A stretch of 64,000 bases of DNA from an uncultured Alphaproteobacteria bacterium (GTDB lineage: Bacteria; Pseudomonadota; Alphaproteobacteria; HIMB59), in assembly GCA_902599045.1 (NCBI GenBank), contig CACKEA010000002.1:124001-188000 (forward strand). The letters run 5' to 3'. The translations under genes were made by a program, and so were the position numbers. The notes under the pieces were generated by a model that was not told where the DNA came from, made no database searches, and was given only the letters and a program-made list of their open reading frames with translations. Within the stretch, counting starts at the first letter, position 1; the number at the start of each line of letters is the position of its first letter. Of this stretch, positions 18,622 to 27,912 are shown piece after piece.

Positions 18622-19865
18622 AAAATAATATTAATTTAGTTAAAGGCACACATGATATTTATGGAGCTGAGATGGAAAAGTTTGAATTTATTATTGAAAG
18701 TTTTTACTCAGTTTGCAAAAAATTTAATTTTCAATCTATACAAACCCCTATCATTGAACAACAGGAGTTATTTTCAAGGTCTGTTGGTGAACAAACTGAC
18801 ATTGTCTCTAAAGAAATGTATTCATTTCTAGATAAAGGTGAAATTAATATATGTTTGAGACCTGAGGCTACTAGTGGTCTAGCAAGGTTTGCTGCTTCAA
18901 ATTATCAATCTGGTTTAATGAAATTAGTTACCCACGGTCCTATGTTTAGAAGAGAAAGGCCCCAGAAGGGCAGATATAGACAATTCCATCAGATAAATAT
19001 TGAGACTATTGGAGAAAAAAGTACTTATATTGATTTTGAACTAATTCTAGTTGCAAGGCTATTATTGGATGAACTTGGGGTGATTAAAAATAAATACAAG
19101 CTATTGATAAATTCACTTGGATCAAAAGAGGATCAGCTCAGTTACTCTAAATTATTAAAAAAATATTTAAGCGATTTTAAAAATCAGTTATCTGAAACAT
19201 CAATTTCAAGGTTAGATAAAAATCCACTGAGAATTTTGGATAGCAAAGACCCAGAAGATACTGAAATTTTAAAAAATGCTCCAAAAATCAGTGAACACTT
19301 ATCTACTGAAAGTAAAAATTATTTTGAGCAGGTAAAAAAACTTCTAAATAGTAATGAAATAGAATTTTTTGAGGAACCAAAATTAGTAAGAGGATTAGAT
19401 TATTATTCGCACACAGCCTTTGAATTCCAAACAACAGAGGATAAAAGACAAAATGCAATATTAGCTGGTGGTAGGTATGACAAGTTAATTAGTATGATTT
19501 CATCTAGGGATATTCCAGGAATAGGCTGGGCAGCTGGTGTTGAAAGATTAATGGATTTAATAACAATTGAAGATGAAAAATCAAAGTCAAAGAATAAAAT
19601 ATTATTTGCTGTTCAAGATGAGGCTTATTTAATTAATAATAGAATTTTAAAACAAATATATAATTTTAAATATAATCACGAAGTAAGAGTAAATAAAAAT
19701 ATCAAAAAACTTTTTAGCTACGCTGATAAAAATAATTTTAGCTTTATTCTTCTAATTGGTGAGGAAGAAATAAATTCTAATAAAATAATCTTAAAAGATT
19801 TAAAAAATAAAAGTCAACAAACTTTTGAAATTTCTAAATTCGAGCTAAAAAATGAAATTAGATAA
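18618..19865 (+). CDS. hisS: histidyl-tRNA synthetase
   Basis: 415 residues. Class II synthetase: an N-terminal GTHDIYG, motif 2 [17 protein letters not shown], the His-specific [15 protein letters not shown] and motif 3 GGRYDKLI with GWAAGVERL. The C-terminal anticodon-binding domain runs from about residue 325. It overlaps ispG by 4 bases and prfA by 14 bases. Confidence 0.97.
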   Translation: MKNNINLVKGTHDIYGAEMEKFEFIIESFYSVCKKFNFQSIQTPIIEQQELFSRSVGEQTDIVSKEMYSFLDKGEINICLRPEATSGLARFAASNYQSGLMKLVTHGPMFRRERPQKGRYRQFHQINIETIGEKSTYIDFELILVARLLLDELGVIKNKYKLLINSLGSKEDQLSYSKLLKKYLSDFKNQLSETSISRLDKNPLRILDSKDPEDTEILKNAPKISEHLSTESKNYFEQVKKLLNSNEIEFFEEPKLVRGLDYYSHTAFEFQTTEDKRQNAILAGGRYDKLISMISSRDIPGIGWAAGVERLMDLITIEDEKSKSKNKILFAVQDEAYLINNRILKQIYNFKYNHEVRVNKNIKKLFSYADKNNFSFILLIGEEEINSNKIILKDLKNKSQQTFEISKFELKNEIR

Positions 19866-20931
19866 ACAAATTAATGACTTAAAAAGTAAATTCGATCATT
19901 TAAACGAAAAACTTTTAAACTCACAAAACTTAGATAACAAGGAAATCATTCAAATTAATAAAGACTTATCAAAATTAGAACCAATTATTACTTTATCTAA
20001 TGTCATAAAAAATTTAAATAAGGAGATTAAAGATTACAAAGAAATTCTTGAAAATGAGAGTGACGAAGATCTGAGAGACTTAGCAAAACAAGAATTACCT
20101 ATTTTTGAAAAGGATTTAGAAACTAAAAATAGAGAATTACTAATAGCTCTATTACCTAGAGATGAGGCTGATGACAAAAATGTAATTTTAGAAATTAGGG
20201 CTGGTACTGGTGGAGATGAGGCTGCTTTATTTGCAGGCGATTTGTACAGAATGTATGAGAGGTACTCTTCATTGAAAAATTGGAAGTTCCAGCCAATGGA
20301 AAAAAGTGAGACTGGCTTGAAGGGGATTAAAGAGGCAATAATTGAGATTAAGGGAGATGGTGTATTTAAATTTTTAAAAAATGAGTCTGGCGTTCATAGA
20401 GTTCAACGTATCCCAGAAACTGAGTCTGGTGGTAGAATTCATACATCAGCTGCTACAGTAGCTGTTTTACCAGAGGCTGAGGATGTAGATTTAGATATAA
20501 AAGATACCGACCTTAGAATAGACGTTTATAGATCAGGAGGAGCAGGAGGACAATCAGTCAATACTACAGATAGTGCAGTAAGAATCACACACCTTCCTAC
20601 AAACATAGTGGTAACTCAACAAGATGAGAGATCTCAACATAAAAATAAAGCTAAAGCGTTAAAAATTCTACGTTCAAGATTATATGAGGTAGAAAGAATT
20701 AAAAAACAGGAAGAGGAGTCATCAAATAGAAAAAATCAGGTTGGCTCTGGAGATAGATCTGAAAGAATTAGAACTTATAACTTTCCACAGGGCAGAGTTT
20801 CTGATCATAGAATTAACTTAACACTTTATAAATTAGATCAGTTCTTAACTGGTGAGGCATTGGACGAAATGATATCAGCTTTGTCGGCAAGTGAACAAGC
20901 TGATAAGCTGAGTCAATTAAATGTTAAATAA
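19852..20931 (+). CDS. prfA: peptide chain release factor 1
   Basis: 359 residues. RF1 recognises UAA and UAG. The GGQ motif that triggers peptidyl-tRNA hydrolysis is in [13 protein letters not shown] near residue 232. The RF1 codon-reading tripeptide appears as PET in [15 protein letters not shown] (about 187). The start lies 14 bases inside hisS. Directly followed by prmC, which methylates the GGQ glutamine, so enzyme and substrate are co-expressed. Confidence 0.97.
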   Translation: MKLDKQINDLKSKFDHLNEKLLNSQNLDNKEIIQINKDLSKLEPIITLSNVIKNLNKEIKDYKEILENESDEDLRDLAKQELPIFEKDLETKNRELLIALLPRDEADDKNVILEIRAGTGGDEAALFAGDLYRMYERYSSLKNWKFQPMEKSETGLKGIKEAIIEIKGDGVFKFLKNESGVHRVQRIPETESGGRIHTSAATVAVLPEAEDVDLDIKDTDLRIDVYRSGGAGGQSVNTTDSAVRITHLPTNIVVTQQDERSQHKNKAKALKILRSRLYEVERIKKQEEESSNRKNQVGSGDRSERIRTYNFPQGRVSDHRINLTLYKLDQFLTGEALDEMISALSASEQADKLSQLNVK

Positions 20932-21793
20932 TAATGTCCACTTAAGTAAATTAGAAATAAAAAAAAGACTACTTGAAAAATTAAATACAATTTCAGGTAA
21001 TCAAGCTGAGCAAGAGTCTCAAATAATGATTTCTTATTCTGCAAAAAAAGAAAATTATTTAGACGTCAACAATGATGAAATTGATAAAGAATTAATTAAT
21101 AAGATCTTAAATGAAAGAATTAAAGGAAAACCATTAGCAAAAATTATTAATGAAAAAGGCTTCTGGAAAAATATTTTTTATACCGATGATTATACCTTAG
21201 ATCCCAGGGCAGACTCTGAAATTTTAGTCGAACATATATTAAATGATTGCACGCAAATTAAGAATAAGAAAAAATTTAATTTTCTTGATTTGTGTTGTGG
21301 CACTGGCTGCTTAGGTATCTCTATTATTGATGAATTAGAAAATTCTTTTTGTGACTTTATTGATATTTCTAAAAAAGCCCTCAATGCTTGCAAAAAAAAC
21401 ATAATAAAATTTGAAAAACAAAAAAATTCTAAATTATTTCATTCAAATTTATTTGAAAATTATCCAATAAATAGACTAAAAAATGTTGATGTTATTGTTT
21501 GTAACCCTCCCTATATACCAACAAGTAATTATTTGAGTTTAAATAATGAAACGTTGTATGACCCTAGAATATCACTTGATGGTGGAGAATTAGGTTTAGA
21601 TTATTATATAAAAATTATTGATTATTTAATTAATGTTAAATTTAAAGGGTCTTTATATTTTGAAATTGATCCAATTATCAGTGAAAATATGTATAAATAT
21701 TTATTAGAAAAAGGTATAAAAATAGTCTATAAAAAGGTTGATTATCTTAGTTTAGATAGATTAATGAAGATAACACTCCCTAGCACTAATTGA
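20921..21793 (+). CDS. prmC: peptide chain release factor N5-glutamine methyltransferase
   Basis: 290 residues. The N-terminal helical domain ends in [15 protein letters not shown]; the SAM-binding domain has [15 protein letters not shown] and the catalytic NPPY at about 195 ([12 protein letters not shown]). It methylates the glutamine of the RF GGQ motif. It overlaps prfA by 11 bases, an arrangement typical of bacteria. Confidence 0.95.
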   Translation: MLNNNVHLSKLEIKKRLLEKLNTISGNQAEQESQIMISYSAKKENYLDVNNDEIDKELINKILNERIKGKPLAKIINEKGFWKNIFYTDDYTLDPRADSEILVEHILNDCTQIKNKKKFNFLDLCCGTGCLGISIIDELENSFCDFIDISKKALNACKKNIIKFEKQKNSKLFHSNLFENYPINRLKNVDVIVCNPPYIPTSNYLSLNNETLYDPRISLDGGELGLDYYIKIIDYLINVKFKGSLYFEIDPIISENMYKYLLEKGIKIVYKKVDYLSLDRLMKITLPSTN

Positions 21794-21826
21794 TGGGCTT
21801 CTTTTAGGATAATCGAATAAAAATTT

Positions 21827-22216
21827 ATGAAAAATTTTGTAAAACGAAAGCCCTACGGTGGGCAAAGAAAAATCAACTCTTCTAGAGGTGGAGTAGCAGA
21901 TTCTCCATACTTACAGACCAATGGAAATTCCAATGGCTATAAAAGAAACGGTAAGAATCCAAAAGACCAATATAATGATTATCTTAACAAAGCAAAAGAT
22001 GCTAAAGGCCAGGGTGATGACGTATTAGAACAGTTTTACCTTCAACATGCTGAGCATTATTTTAGACAAACAGATAACTCAAATAGAGGTTTTGTCGCTA
22101 GAAAAATTATTAATAAAGATAAATCTGAAAAAAATGATATTGATACAAAAAAAGAAGATAAGACAGAGCAATCCTCAAACTCTGATTTTGATGATTTAGC
22201 TAGCCAATTAGCTTAG
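21827..22216 (+). CDS. DUF4167 domain protein
   Basis: 129 residues. The N-terminal basic, Gly/Asn-rich stretch (RKPYGGQRKIN, NGYKRNGKNPKDQYNDYLNKAKDAKGQGD) followed by LEQFYLQHAEHYFRQ matches DUF4167, an alphaproteobacterial family found next to prmC. The basic tail could bind nucleic acid, but function is unknown. The C-terminus is acidic and low-complexity. Its last 4 bases overlap the convergent M23 peptidase gene. Confidence 0.88.
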   Translation: MKNFVKRKPYGGQRKINSSRGGVADSPYLQTNGNSNGYKRNGKNPKDQYNDYLNKAKDAKGQGDDVLEQFYLQHAEHYFRQTDNSNRGFVARKIINKDKSEKNDIDTKKEDKTEQSSNSDFDDLASQLA

Positions 22217-23682
22217 TTGATCATATCTTTATAAATACCTACTTCTTCATCTACATCCAAAACTAGATTCTTAAACTCGTAAAGCTGTTGTTCGTTAAGC
22301 TTTCTTCCAGAGGGAAGTTTAAGTGTTGCTGGGTTAATTTGAGCACCATTGACAATAATCTCATAATGTAAATGAGGCCCAGTAGATTTTCCAGTTGAAC
22401 CAACATAGCCAATCACATCACCTTGTTTAACTCTCACACCACTGGATATTCCTTTTTTATAACTCTTCAAGTGAGCATAAGCAGTTTTGTAAGTACTATC
22501 ATGACGTATTCTTATGTATTTTCCATATCCTCCGTTTCTACCTGCATACTCTATAACACCATTTCCAGCAGCAAATATCGGAGTTCCTGATGGGGCAGCA
22601 AAATCAACCCCTTTGTGCATTTTATTATATCCAGATATAGGATGTTTTCTCATACCATAACTAGAGCTAAGCCTCGCTCCATTTATAGGAGTTTTCATTA
22701 AGCTTTTTGTCATTCCCTTTCCTTTTTCATCAAAATATTCACTGAATTCATCTGTATCGTAAAGATAGTAAAATAGCGGGGTGCCCCTTGATGATAGCAT
22801 AAGATATTTTGGATCCTCAATTTGAACCGTCTCACCATCTTTATTTGTTTTTTTTGTAAATATCATTTCAAACTTATCGCCTTCATAAATATCTCTCTGA
22901 AAATCAACATCAAAACTATAAATCCTTATAATTTCATTTATTACTATTTCTGATAATCCTTGATCTTTCATGGCTTTATACAAACTTGTTTTAATTTCTC
23001 CAGATACAAAAATTTTTTCAGAAATAAGAGGGATTTCTTTAATTTCGTAAATAAAACTATCTTCTAAATAAGAAATTATTAGCTCTTTTGTGTCAGAATA
23101 TTTGTAAATGAGATTAAATAATTTTAATCCTTCACTTCCATAATCACTAAAAATTCTAATAGTATCCCCAATATATAATTTTGAAAAATCATAATATTCC
23201 TCTCCATTAAGAATAACTAAGTCTATATCTCTACCTTTTAAGCCTCCTTTTTTTAATATCTTTGCAAAATTATCTCCTTTAGAGACTTTAATTTCATTAA
23301 ATTCATAAATATTTTCCTCATCTCTTTTAACTTCATTGGGTTTCAAATTATCTAAAGAATTTAATTCAACTGTGTTATTTTCTTTTTTTATATCTTTATC
23401 AAAAATATTAGATAAATTTTCCAGTGTAATATTTTCAAAATAACTATTAGATTTTTCTTCATCAAAAATTGGATCAGTTAAACTCTCAATACTTATTATT
23501 TCATAATATTTTTGAAATTTTTTTTTATCAAAATAATTGATATCCATTTCATCATAAATAATAGTTTCTTCATCTTTTATTTTCATAAAATCTGGATAAC
23601 TAATGTAAAAGCAAATTAGGCTAATTAAAAACAATAATGTTGTTAATGAAGCTTTTATTGTAAAACTATTTGTTCTTGCCAT
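22213..23682 (-). CDS. M23 family peptidase (LytM-like murein endopeptidase)
   Basis: 489 residues. One N-terminal transmembrane segment (about 10-30) anchors a periplasmic protein. A LysM/OapA-like stretch (EIKVSKGDNFAKILKKGGL, about 130-150) precedes the C-terminal LytM domain. The zinc ligands are visible in HKGVDFAAPSGTP (about 355) and HLHYEI (about 440), with the usual AHLKSY between, so it looks active. It should cut peptide cross-links in peptidoglycan during growth or division. The middle part has the pattern of MepM-like proteins. A single gene, divergent from the Gate-domain gene. Confidence 0.9.
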   Translation of the reverse strand: MARTNSFTIKASLTTLLFLISLICFYISYPDFMKIKDEETIIYDEMDINYFDKKKFQKYYEIISIESLTDPIFDEEKSNSYFENITLENLSNIFDKDIKKENNTVELNSLDNLKPNEVKRDEENIYEFNEIKVSKGDNFAKILKKGGLKGRDIDLVILNGEEYYDFSKLYIGDTIRIFSDYGSEGLKLFNLIYKYSDTKELIISYLEDSFIYEIKEIPLISEKIFVSGEIKTSLYKAMKDQGLSEIVINEIIRIYSFDVDFQRDIYEGDKFEMIFTKKTNKDGETVQIEDPKYLMLSSRGTPLFYYLYDTDEFSEYFDEKGKGMTKSLMKTPINGARLSSSYGMRKHPISGYNKMHKGVDFAAPSGTPIFAAGNGVIEYAGRNGGYGKYIRIRHDSTYKTAYAHLKSYKKGISSGVRVKQGDVIGYVGSTGKSTGPHLHYEIIVNGAQINPATLKLPSGRKLNEQQLYEFKNLVLDVDEEVGIYKDMIN

Positions 23683-23726
23683 TTATTTCTTTATAAAGAA
23701 GTAAAATCATTTGATTTGTTATCATA

Positions 23727-24683
23727 ATGAAAAAATCTAAAAAAATACTAGTCAATATATTTCAAGAAACTACTAAAATTTTTTGGATTTTATTCAAAGT
23801 AATTCTTCCGGTAGTAATAGTTATCAGAGCTCTTGAGCTTATTGGAGCTATCCCTTTTTTAGCAAAATTTCTTGAACCATTAACAAGCTTTATTGGAATT
23901 GATGGTTCACTGGGATTAGTTTGGATGGCTGCGATATTGGTAAATATTTATGCAGGATTAGCTGCTTTTGCATCGCTTCAAGCTATTTTTGATTATTCTG
24001 TAGCTGAAACTACAATTTTAGGTTTAATAATATTGATAGCTCACAGTCTGCCAATTGAGGTAGCTATTGCAAAAAAATCAAGAATTTCGTGGATATTCAA
24101 TTTAAGCTTTAGATTTATAAATGCAATTGTAGCAGGCAAAATATTGAACCTGCTATTTACTAAATATGAATTATTTAATGAGCCTAATCAGTCAGTTTTA
24201 CAAGTTCCAAATGAATTAGTTTCTAATTTTGAATGGGCCACCCTACAAATTCAAAATTTCTTTATAATTTTTTTAATAATATTTTTTATTATATCAACAA
24301 TTAATGTCTTAAAGGCCTTTGGTGTTTGGTCATTTATAATTCATATAATGAAAATACCTTTGTCCTATTTAGGCATGTCTGAGAAAGTAGCTAATATAAT
24401 CTTAATTGGTTTAACTTTGGGAATATCGTTTGGTGGGGGTTTTTTAATTGAGGAGTCCAAGAAAAATAATATCTCAAAGAAAGATATTTTATTATCCCTG
24501 TCATTCCTTAGTCTCTGCCATAGCATAATTGAAGATACAATATTGATTTTACTATTAGGTAGCCATATTTCTGGCATTTTATTTTTTAGATTTATTTATA
24601 CTGTAATTATAATTTTATTAATGAAAATATTGTTAGAAACAAAAATGCAAAAGTTTATACTAAGTAAACTTACAGATGGATAA
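23727..24683 (+). CDS. nucleoside-recognition (Gate) domain membrane protein
   Basis: 318 residues with about eight hydrophobic segments. Two Gate-like halves can be seen: ILPVVIVIRALELIGAIPFLAKFLEPLTSFIG followed by AHSLPIEVAIAK, and again SFIIHIMKIPLSYLGMSEKVANIILIGLTLGISFGGGFLIEES. Gate-domain proteins include nucleoside carriers and sporulation membrane proteins; the transported compound is unknown. The end overlaps the DUF1045 gene by 8 bases, which couples it to a putative 2H phosphoesterase. Confidence 0.8.
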   Translation: MKKSKKILVNIFQETTKIFWILFKVILPVVIVIRALELIGAIPFLAKFLEPLTSFIGIDGSLGLVWMAAILVNIYAGLAAFASLQAIFDYSVAETTILGLIILIAHSLPIEVAIAKKSRISWIFNLSFRFINAIVAGKILNLLFTKYELFNEPNQSVLQVPNELVSNFEWATLQIQNFFIIFLIIFFIISTINVLKAFGVWSFIIHIMKIPLSYLGMSEKVANIILIGLTLGISFGGGFLIEESKKNNISKKDILLSLSFLSLCHSIIEDTILILLLGSHISGILFFRFIYTVIIILLMKILLETKMQKFILSKLTDG

Positions 24684-25293
24684 CTACATTCAATTTCCAC
24701 GTTACTCAATTTACTTAATTCCTAATTTATTATTTATTGATCAAGTAAATGATTTACTTTTGAAAAATAATATTAAATTTGATAGCCAAAAATTGTCAAA
24801 ATATGGTTTACATTATACAGTAAAAGCCCCTTTTTATTTAAGTCATCTTTATAGTGAGGAAAATCTAATAAAATCTTTTCAAGACTATTTTAAATCTAAT
24901 CAAAATGTTTCTTATAAAGATAAATTTAACGTCTTAGGTCTTAAAAAGCATAAAAATGTTTTTGCTTTAGAGTTGAATACAAATGATAAGTTTAATTTTC
25001 TATGTAACGATATAATGAGATATTTTGATCTTTTTAGAAAAACTCTCAATCAGCAAGAGACTCAAGTTGATCTTAAGCGTTTCAGTAATTTATCCTCTCT
25101 AGAGATGGAATATTATTTAATATGGGGCTATCCTTATTTATTTGAGTTTAATACGCATCATGTTTCAATTGCGGATATGTCAAATGAGATAGTATATAAC
25201 GACACTATAAGATCCCTAGAATATTCCAGTATTAGTCTTATGAAACAAGACGTTGTAAATGGAAATTTTCAGACCATTTGCAAAATTAATTAA
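24676..25293 (+). CDS. DUF1045 family putative 2H phosphoesterase
   Basis: 205 residues. Both HxT/S motifs of the 2H fold are intact: HYTVKAPF (about 46) and HHVSIAD (about 166), with RYSIYLIP at the first strand and YYLIWGYPYLFEFNTHH leading to the second motif, as in DUF1045. 2H enzymes hydrolyse or ligate 2',3'-cyclic phosphates. In other alphaproteobacteria DUF1045 is usually found in phosphonate gene clusters; none is visible here. The 8-base overlap with the Gate-domain gene suggests joint work on a nucleotide-like compound (inference). Confidence 0.8.
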   Translation: MDNYIQFPRYSIYLIPNLLFIDQVNDLLLKNNIKFDSQKLSKYGLHYTVKAPFYLSHLYSEENLIKSFQDYFKSNQNVSYKDKFNVLGLKKHKNVFALELNTNDKFNFLCNDIMRYFDLFRKTLNQQETQVDLKRFSNLSSLEMEYYLIWGYPYLFEFNTHHVSIADMSNEIVYNDTIRSLEYSSISLMKQDVVNGNFQTICKIN

Positions 25294-25324
25294 TCTAAAT
25301 TTTTCAATAAAAATATTTCTATTA

Positions 25325-25353
25325 TTTACACTATAATAATACTCAAATATTAT
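25325..25353 (+). promoter_or_regulatory. promoter of the DsbA-like/murJ pair
   Basis: TTTACA (25325-25330), 17-base spacer, TATTAT (25348-25353). The -10 box ends 12 bases before the ATG at 25366, so the transcript would have a leader of about 5 bases and no ribosome-binding site. Confidence 0.5.
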
Positions 25354-25365
25354 ATTTTTCGAATT

Positions 25366-26250
25366 ATGGGTATTTATGTAAAAAAAAGAAATTTTGCAGG
25401 TCTAAAAATATTATTAATATGTGTTTTAGTAATTACTATAGTTATTATCGCCTCTTACTATTTTGTTTTTCTAGAAAATAATAAAATCAATCCAGATAAT
25501 GATTTAAATAGTTCTAACACACAGTTAGAGAAGAATATTAATTTTATTCAAGAAAAAGATCTTAGTGTTTATCTAAAAAAAGAAGATATGAATGAATACT
25601 TAACCAATTTTGAATTTGATCAGAGTATAAAGAAATTTATTGAAGAAAATCCAGATCTTATTTTAAATGTTTTGCGTGAATACCAATTAAATCAAAATAA
25701 ATTAGAGCAAGAAAAAATTAACAAAAAAAATATATCAAGCATACAAAATTTAAATTTACAAGCTCACCCTATGTATCTAGGTGATGCTAGTGGTACAAAA
25801 GTTATTTATGAATTTGTCGATTACAATTGTGGATACTGTGAAAAATATCACCAGGAATTAATTAATGTGATGAAAGAGGATACTTCAGTAAAAATAGTTA
25901 TAATACAAATGCCAATCTTAGGAAATTCTTCAAAGGATTTAACAACAATTGCATTAGCTTCCTCATTACAAGGGAAATTTAAAACTGTTCATAATTATTT
26001 ATATTCATCTGAAAGAAAATCAAACATGGAGGATATATTAGCAGATCTATTTCTAAAGGGCGTCGATCTTCAAACACTTAAAAAAGATATGGACTCCCAA
26101 GAGGTGAAAAATTTTCTGTCAATTCATAAAAGTTACGTTGATGAGTTTAAAATTACCGGTAGCCCAGCAACAATCATAGGAAATCAAATTATTCCAGGTT
26201 TTATTGACCAAAGAAAAATTATTGAGATTTTGGAAAAAGAATTTTCCTGA
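25366..26250 (+). CDS. DsbA-family thiol oxidoreductase, membrane-anchored
   Basis: 294 residues. An N-terminal membrane anchor (about 15-37), a charged helical linker, then a thioredoxin/DsbA fold with the active site CGYC at 155-158 (FVDYNCGYCEKYH) and a cis-proline near TGSPATIIGNQIIPGF. It resembles the Com1/BdbD-type DsbA proteins of alphaproteobacteria that form or isomerise disulfides in the periplasm. It is followed after 5 bases by murJ, likely in one transcript. Confidence 0.88.
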   Translation: MGIYVKKRNFAGLKILLICVLVITIVIIASYYFVFLENNKINPDNDLNSSNTQLEKNINFIQEKDLSVYLKKEDMNEYLTNFEFDQSIKKFIEENPDLILNVLREYQLNQNKLEQEKINKKNISSIQNLNLQAHPMYLGDASGTKVIYEFVDYNCGYCEKYHQELINVMKEDTSVKIVIIQMPILGNSSKDLTTIALASSLQGKFKTVHNYLYSSERKSNMEDILADLFLKGVDLQTLKKDMDSQEVKNFLSIHKSYVDEFKITGSPATIIGNQIIPGFIDQRKIIEILEKEFS

Positions 26251-26255
26251 ACTCA

Positions 26256-27776
26256 ATGAAAATTAGTAATTTCTCTAAAATTTCAACTAATATTTTTGGA
26301 TCTCGTGTAACTGGGTTCATTAGAGACATACTTTTTGCAAATTATTTAGGTGCAAACTTAATGTCAGATGCATTTCTTTTTGCTTTTAGGTTACCAAATT
26401 TATTTAGAAGAATCTTTGCTGAGGGTTCAATGAATAGTGTTTTTATACCCCTATTTGTTAATCAAGAAAAAATAAATTCGAAAATAGCCAATGATTTTAT
26501 ATGGATAATTTTTAATTTTTTTTTTGGAATTACATTATTTCTATCTTTTTTAATATTTCTATTTACTGAACAAGTAATATCATTACTAGCACCAGGATTT
26601 TTATTAAATGAAAGTCAATTTTTATTTGCGAATGATTTATTAATCATAACTTTTCCTTTTTTAATATTTGTAACTTTGTCGTCAGTATTGAGTTCAGTAT
26701 TAAATGTTAAGGGAAAATTTTTCCTACCTTCTTTTTTATCAGTCATTCTTAATATTTTTATGATTTCATCATTGGTTATTTTTAAATCTGAGTCTCACTT
26801 TGCACTTGCTTGGTCAATGATTGTTGCAGGTTTTACTCAATTAATACTTTTATTTATTAACATAGGCGCTATTAAAATATTTTGGAGTACTGGATTAAAA
26901 AGTATTAACGAGCTATCTGGTCAGCTAAAAAAATTCTTTAAAAGATTTTCATATTCTTTACTTGGCTCTGGTATTGTCCAATTAAACATTTTTATCTCAA
27001 TGTTATTTGCTTCTTTAGTAGGTGAGGGTGCAATAAGCCAAATATATTACGCAGATAGAATAATTGATTTACCGTTTGCTCTAATTGCAGTTGCCATGTC
27101 TTTTACACTCCTTCCCTACTTGAGTAAAAATATTAGTGATGAGAGTAAGAATTCAAGAGCTTTCAATGAAACTGTTATCTTTTGTTTTCTCTTTGCAATA
27201 CCTAGTGCATTTGGCATTTTTATCCTAAGTGAGGAAATTATTAGAGTGTTATTTGGTAGGGGAGAATTTAGTAATAATGATGTACTAATCACATCGAAGA
27301 TTTTACTAATATACTCTTTTTCATTGCCCGGTTATATGCTTGCAAGAATTTTCAATCAAGTATTTTATTCTTACGAGAGAGTTGAGTACCCAGTTAGTGC
27401 GGCAGTTCCTACTTTTATTTGTAATCTAATTTTATGTTTTTTACTTTATAAGCCTTTAGGGGTTATTGGGTTAGCTTTAGCTGGAGCTACAAGCGTATGG
27501 TTAAATCTATTTATTCAAATTTATTATCTAAAAAAACATTTTAACAGTTTTTTTAAAAAAATAATTATATTAGACACTAATAAATTAATTAAGATTTTAT
27601 TGAGCGCTTTTAGTATGTCTATTTCAATATTATTCATTAAAAAAATTATATATCTAAATATATATTTTGACCTGTTAATTCAAATTCTTATTGGTCTAGT
27701 AATATATTTCCTCATACTAAATTGGCTTAAATTAAGTGAATTAAAACTTATTTTTCAATTGAAAAAATTTAATTAG
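26256..27776 (+). CDS. murJ: lipid II flippase MurJ
   Basis: 506 residues with about 14 transmembrane segments, the MurJ length. The N-terminal FGSRVTGFIRDILFANYLG and RLPNLFRRIFAEGSMNSVFIPLF are family signatures, with charged residues in the substrate cavity. It flips lipid II across the inner membrane for peptidoglycan synthesis and complements the mur genes at the right end of the window. Confidence 0.95.
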   Translation: MKISNFSKISTNIFGSRVTGFIRDILFANYLGANLMSDAFLFAFRLPNLFRRIFAEGSMNSVFIPLFVNQEKINSKIANDFIWIIFNFFFGITLFLSFLIFLFTEQVISLLAPGFLLNESQFLFANDLLIITFPFLIFVTLSSVLSSVLNVKGKFFLPSFLSVILNIFMISSLVIFKSESHFALAWSMIVAGFTQLILLFINIGAIKIFWSTGLKSINELSGQLKKFFKRFSYSLLGSGIVQLNIFISMLFASLVGEGAISQIYYADRIIDLPFALIAVAMSFTLLPYLSKNISDESKNSRAFNETVIFCFLFAIPSAFGIFILSEEIIRVLFGRGEFSNNDVLITSKILLIYSFSLPGYMLARIFNQVFYSYERVEYPVSAAVPTFICNLILCFLLYKPLGVIGLALAGATSVWLNLFIQIYYLKKHFNSFFKKIIILDTNKLIKILLSAFSMSISILFIKKIIYLNIYFDLLIQILIGLVIYFLILNWLKLSELKLIFQLKKFN

Positions 27777-27832
27777 GAATTTTATTTACTAATCTATTAT
27801 TTAATTTAAAAGTATTTTTGCCCTAAATTTAT

Positions 27833-27909
27833 GGGCGTGTAGCTCAGCTGGTTAGAGTACTTGCTCGACACGCAAGGGGTCACAGGTTCGAATCCTGTCA
27901 CGCCCACCA
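27833..27909 (+). tRNA. tRNA-Val (GAC), with C at position 33
   Basis: A complete 77-base cloverleaf with encoded CCA: acceptor GGGCGTG/CACGCCC, D stem GCTC/GAGT, anticodon stem CTTGC/GCAAG, T stem ACAGG/CCTGT with TTCGAAT loop and discriminator A. The anticodon loop is T-C-GAC-A-C, so the anticodon is GAC (valine) but base 33 is C instead of the nearly universal T. A35, C36 and A73 fit valine identity. It lies 56 bases after murJ and 3 bases before the convergent lyase-like gene. Confidence 0.88.
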
Positions 27910-27912
27910 TGA

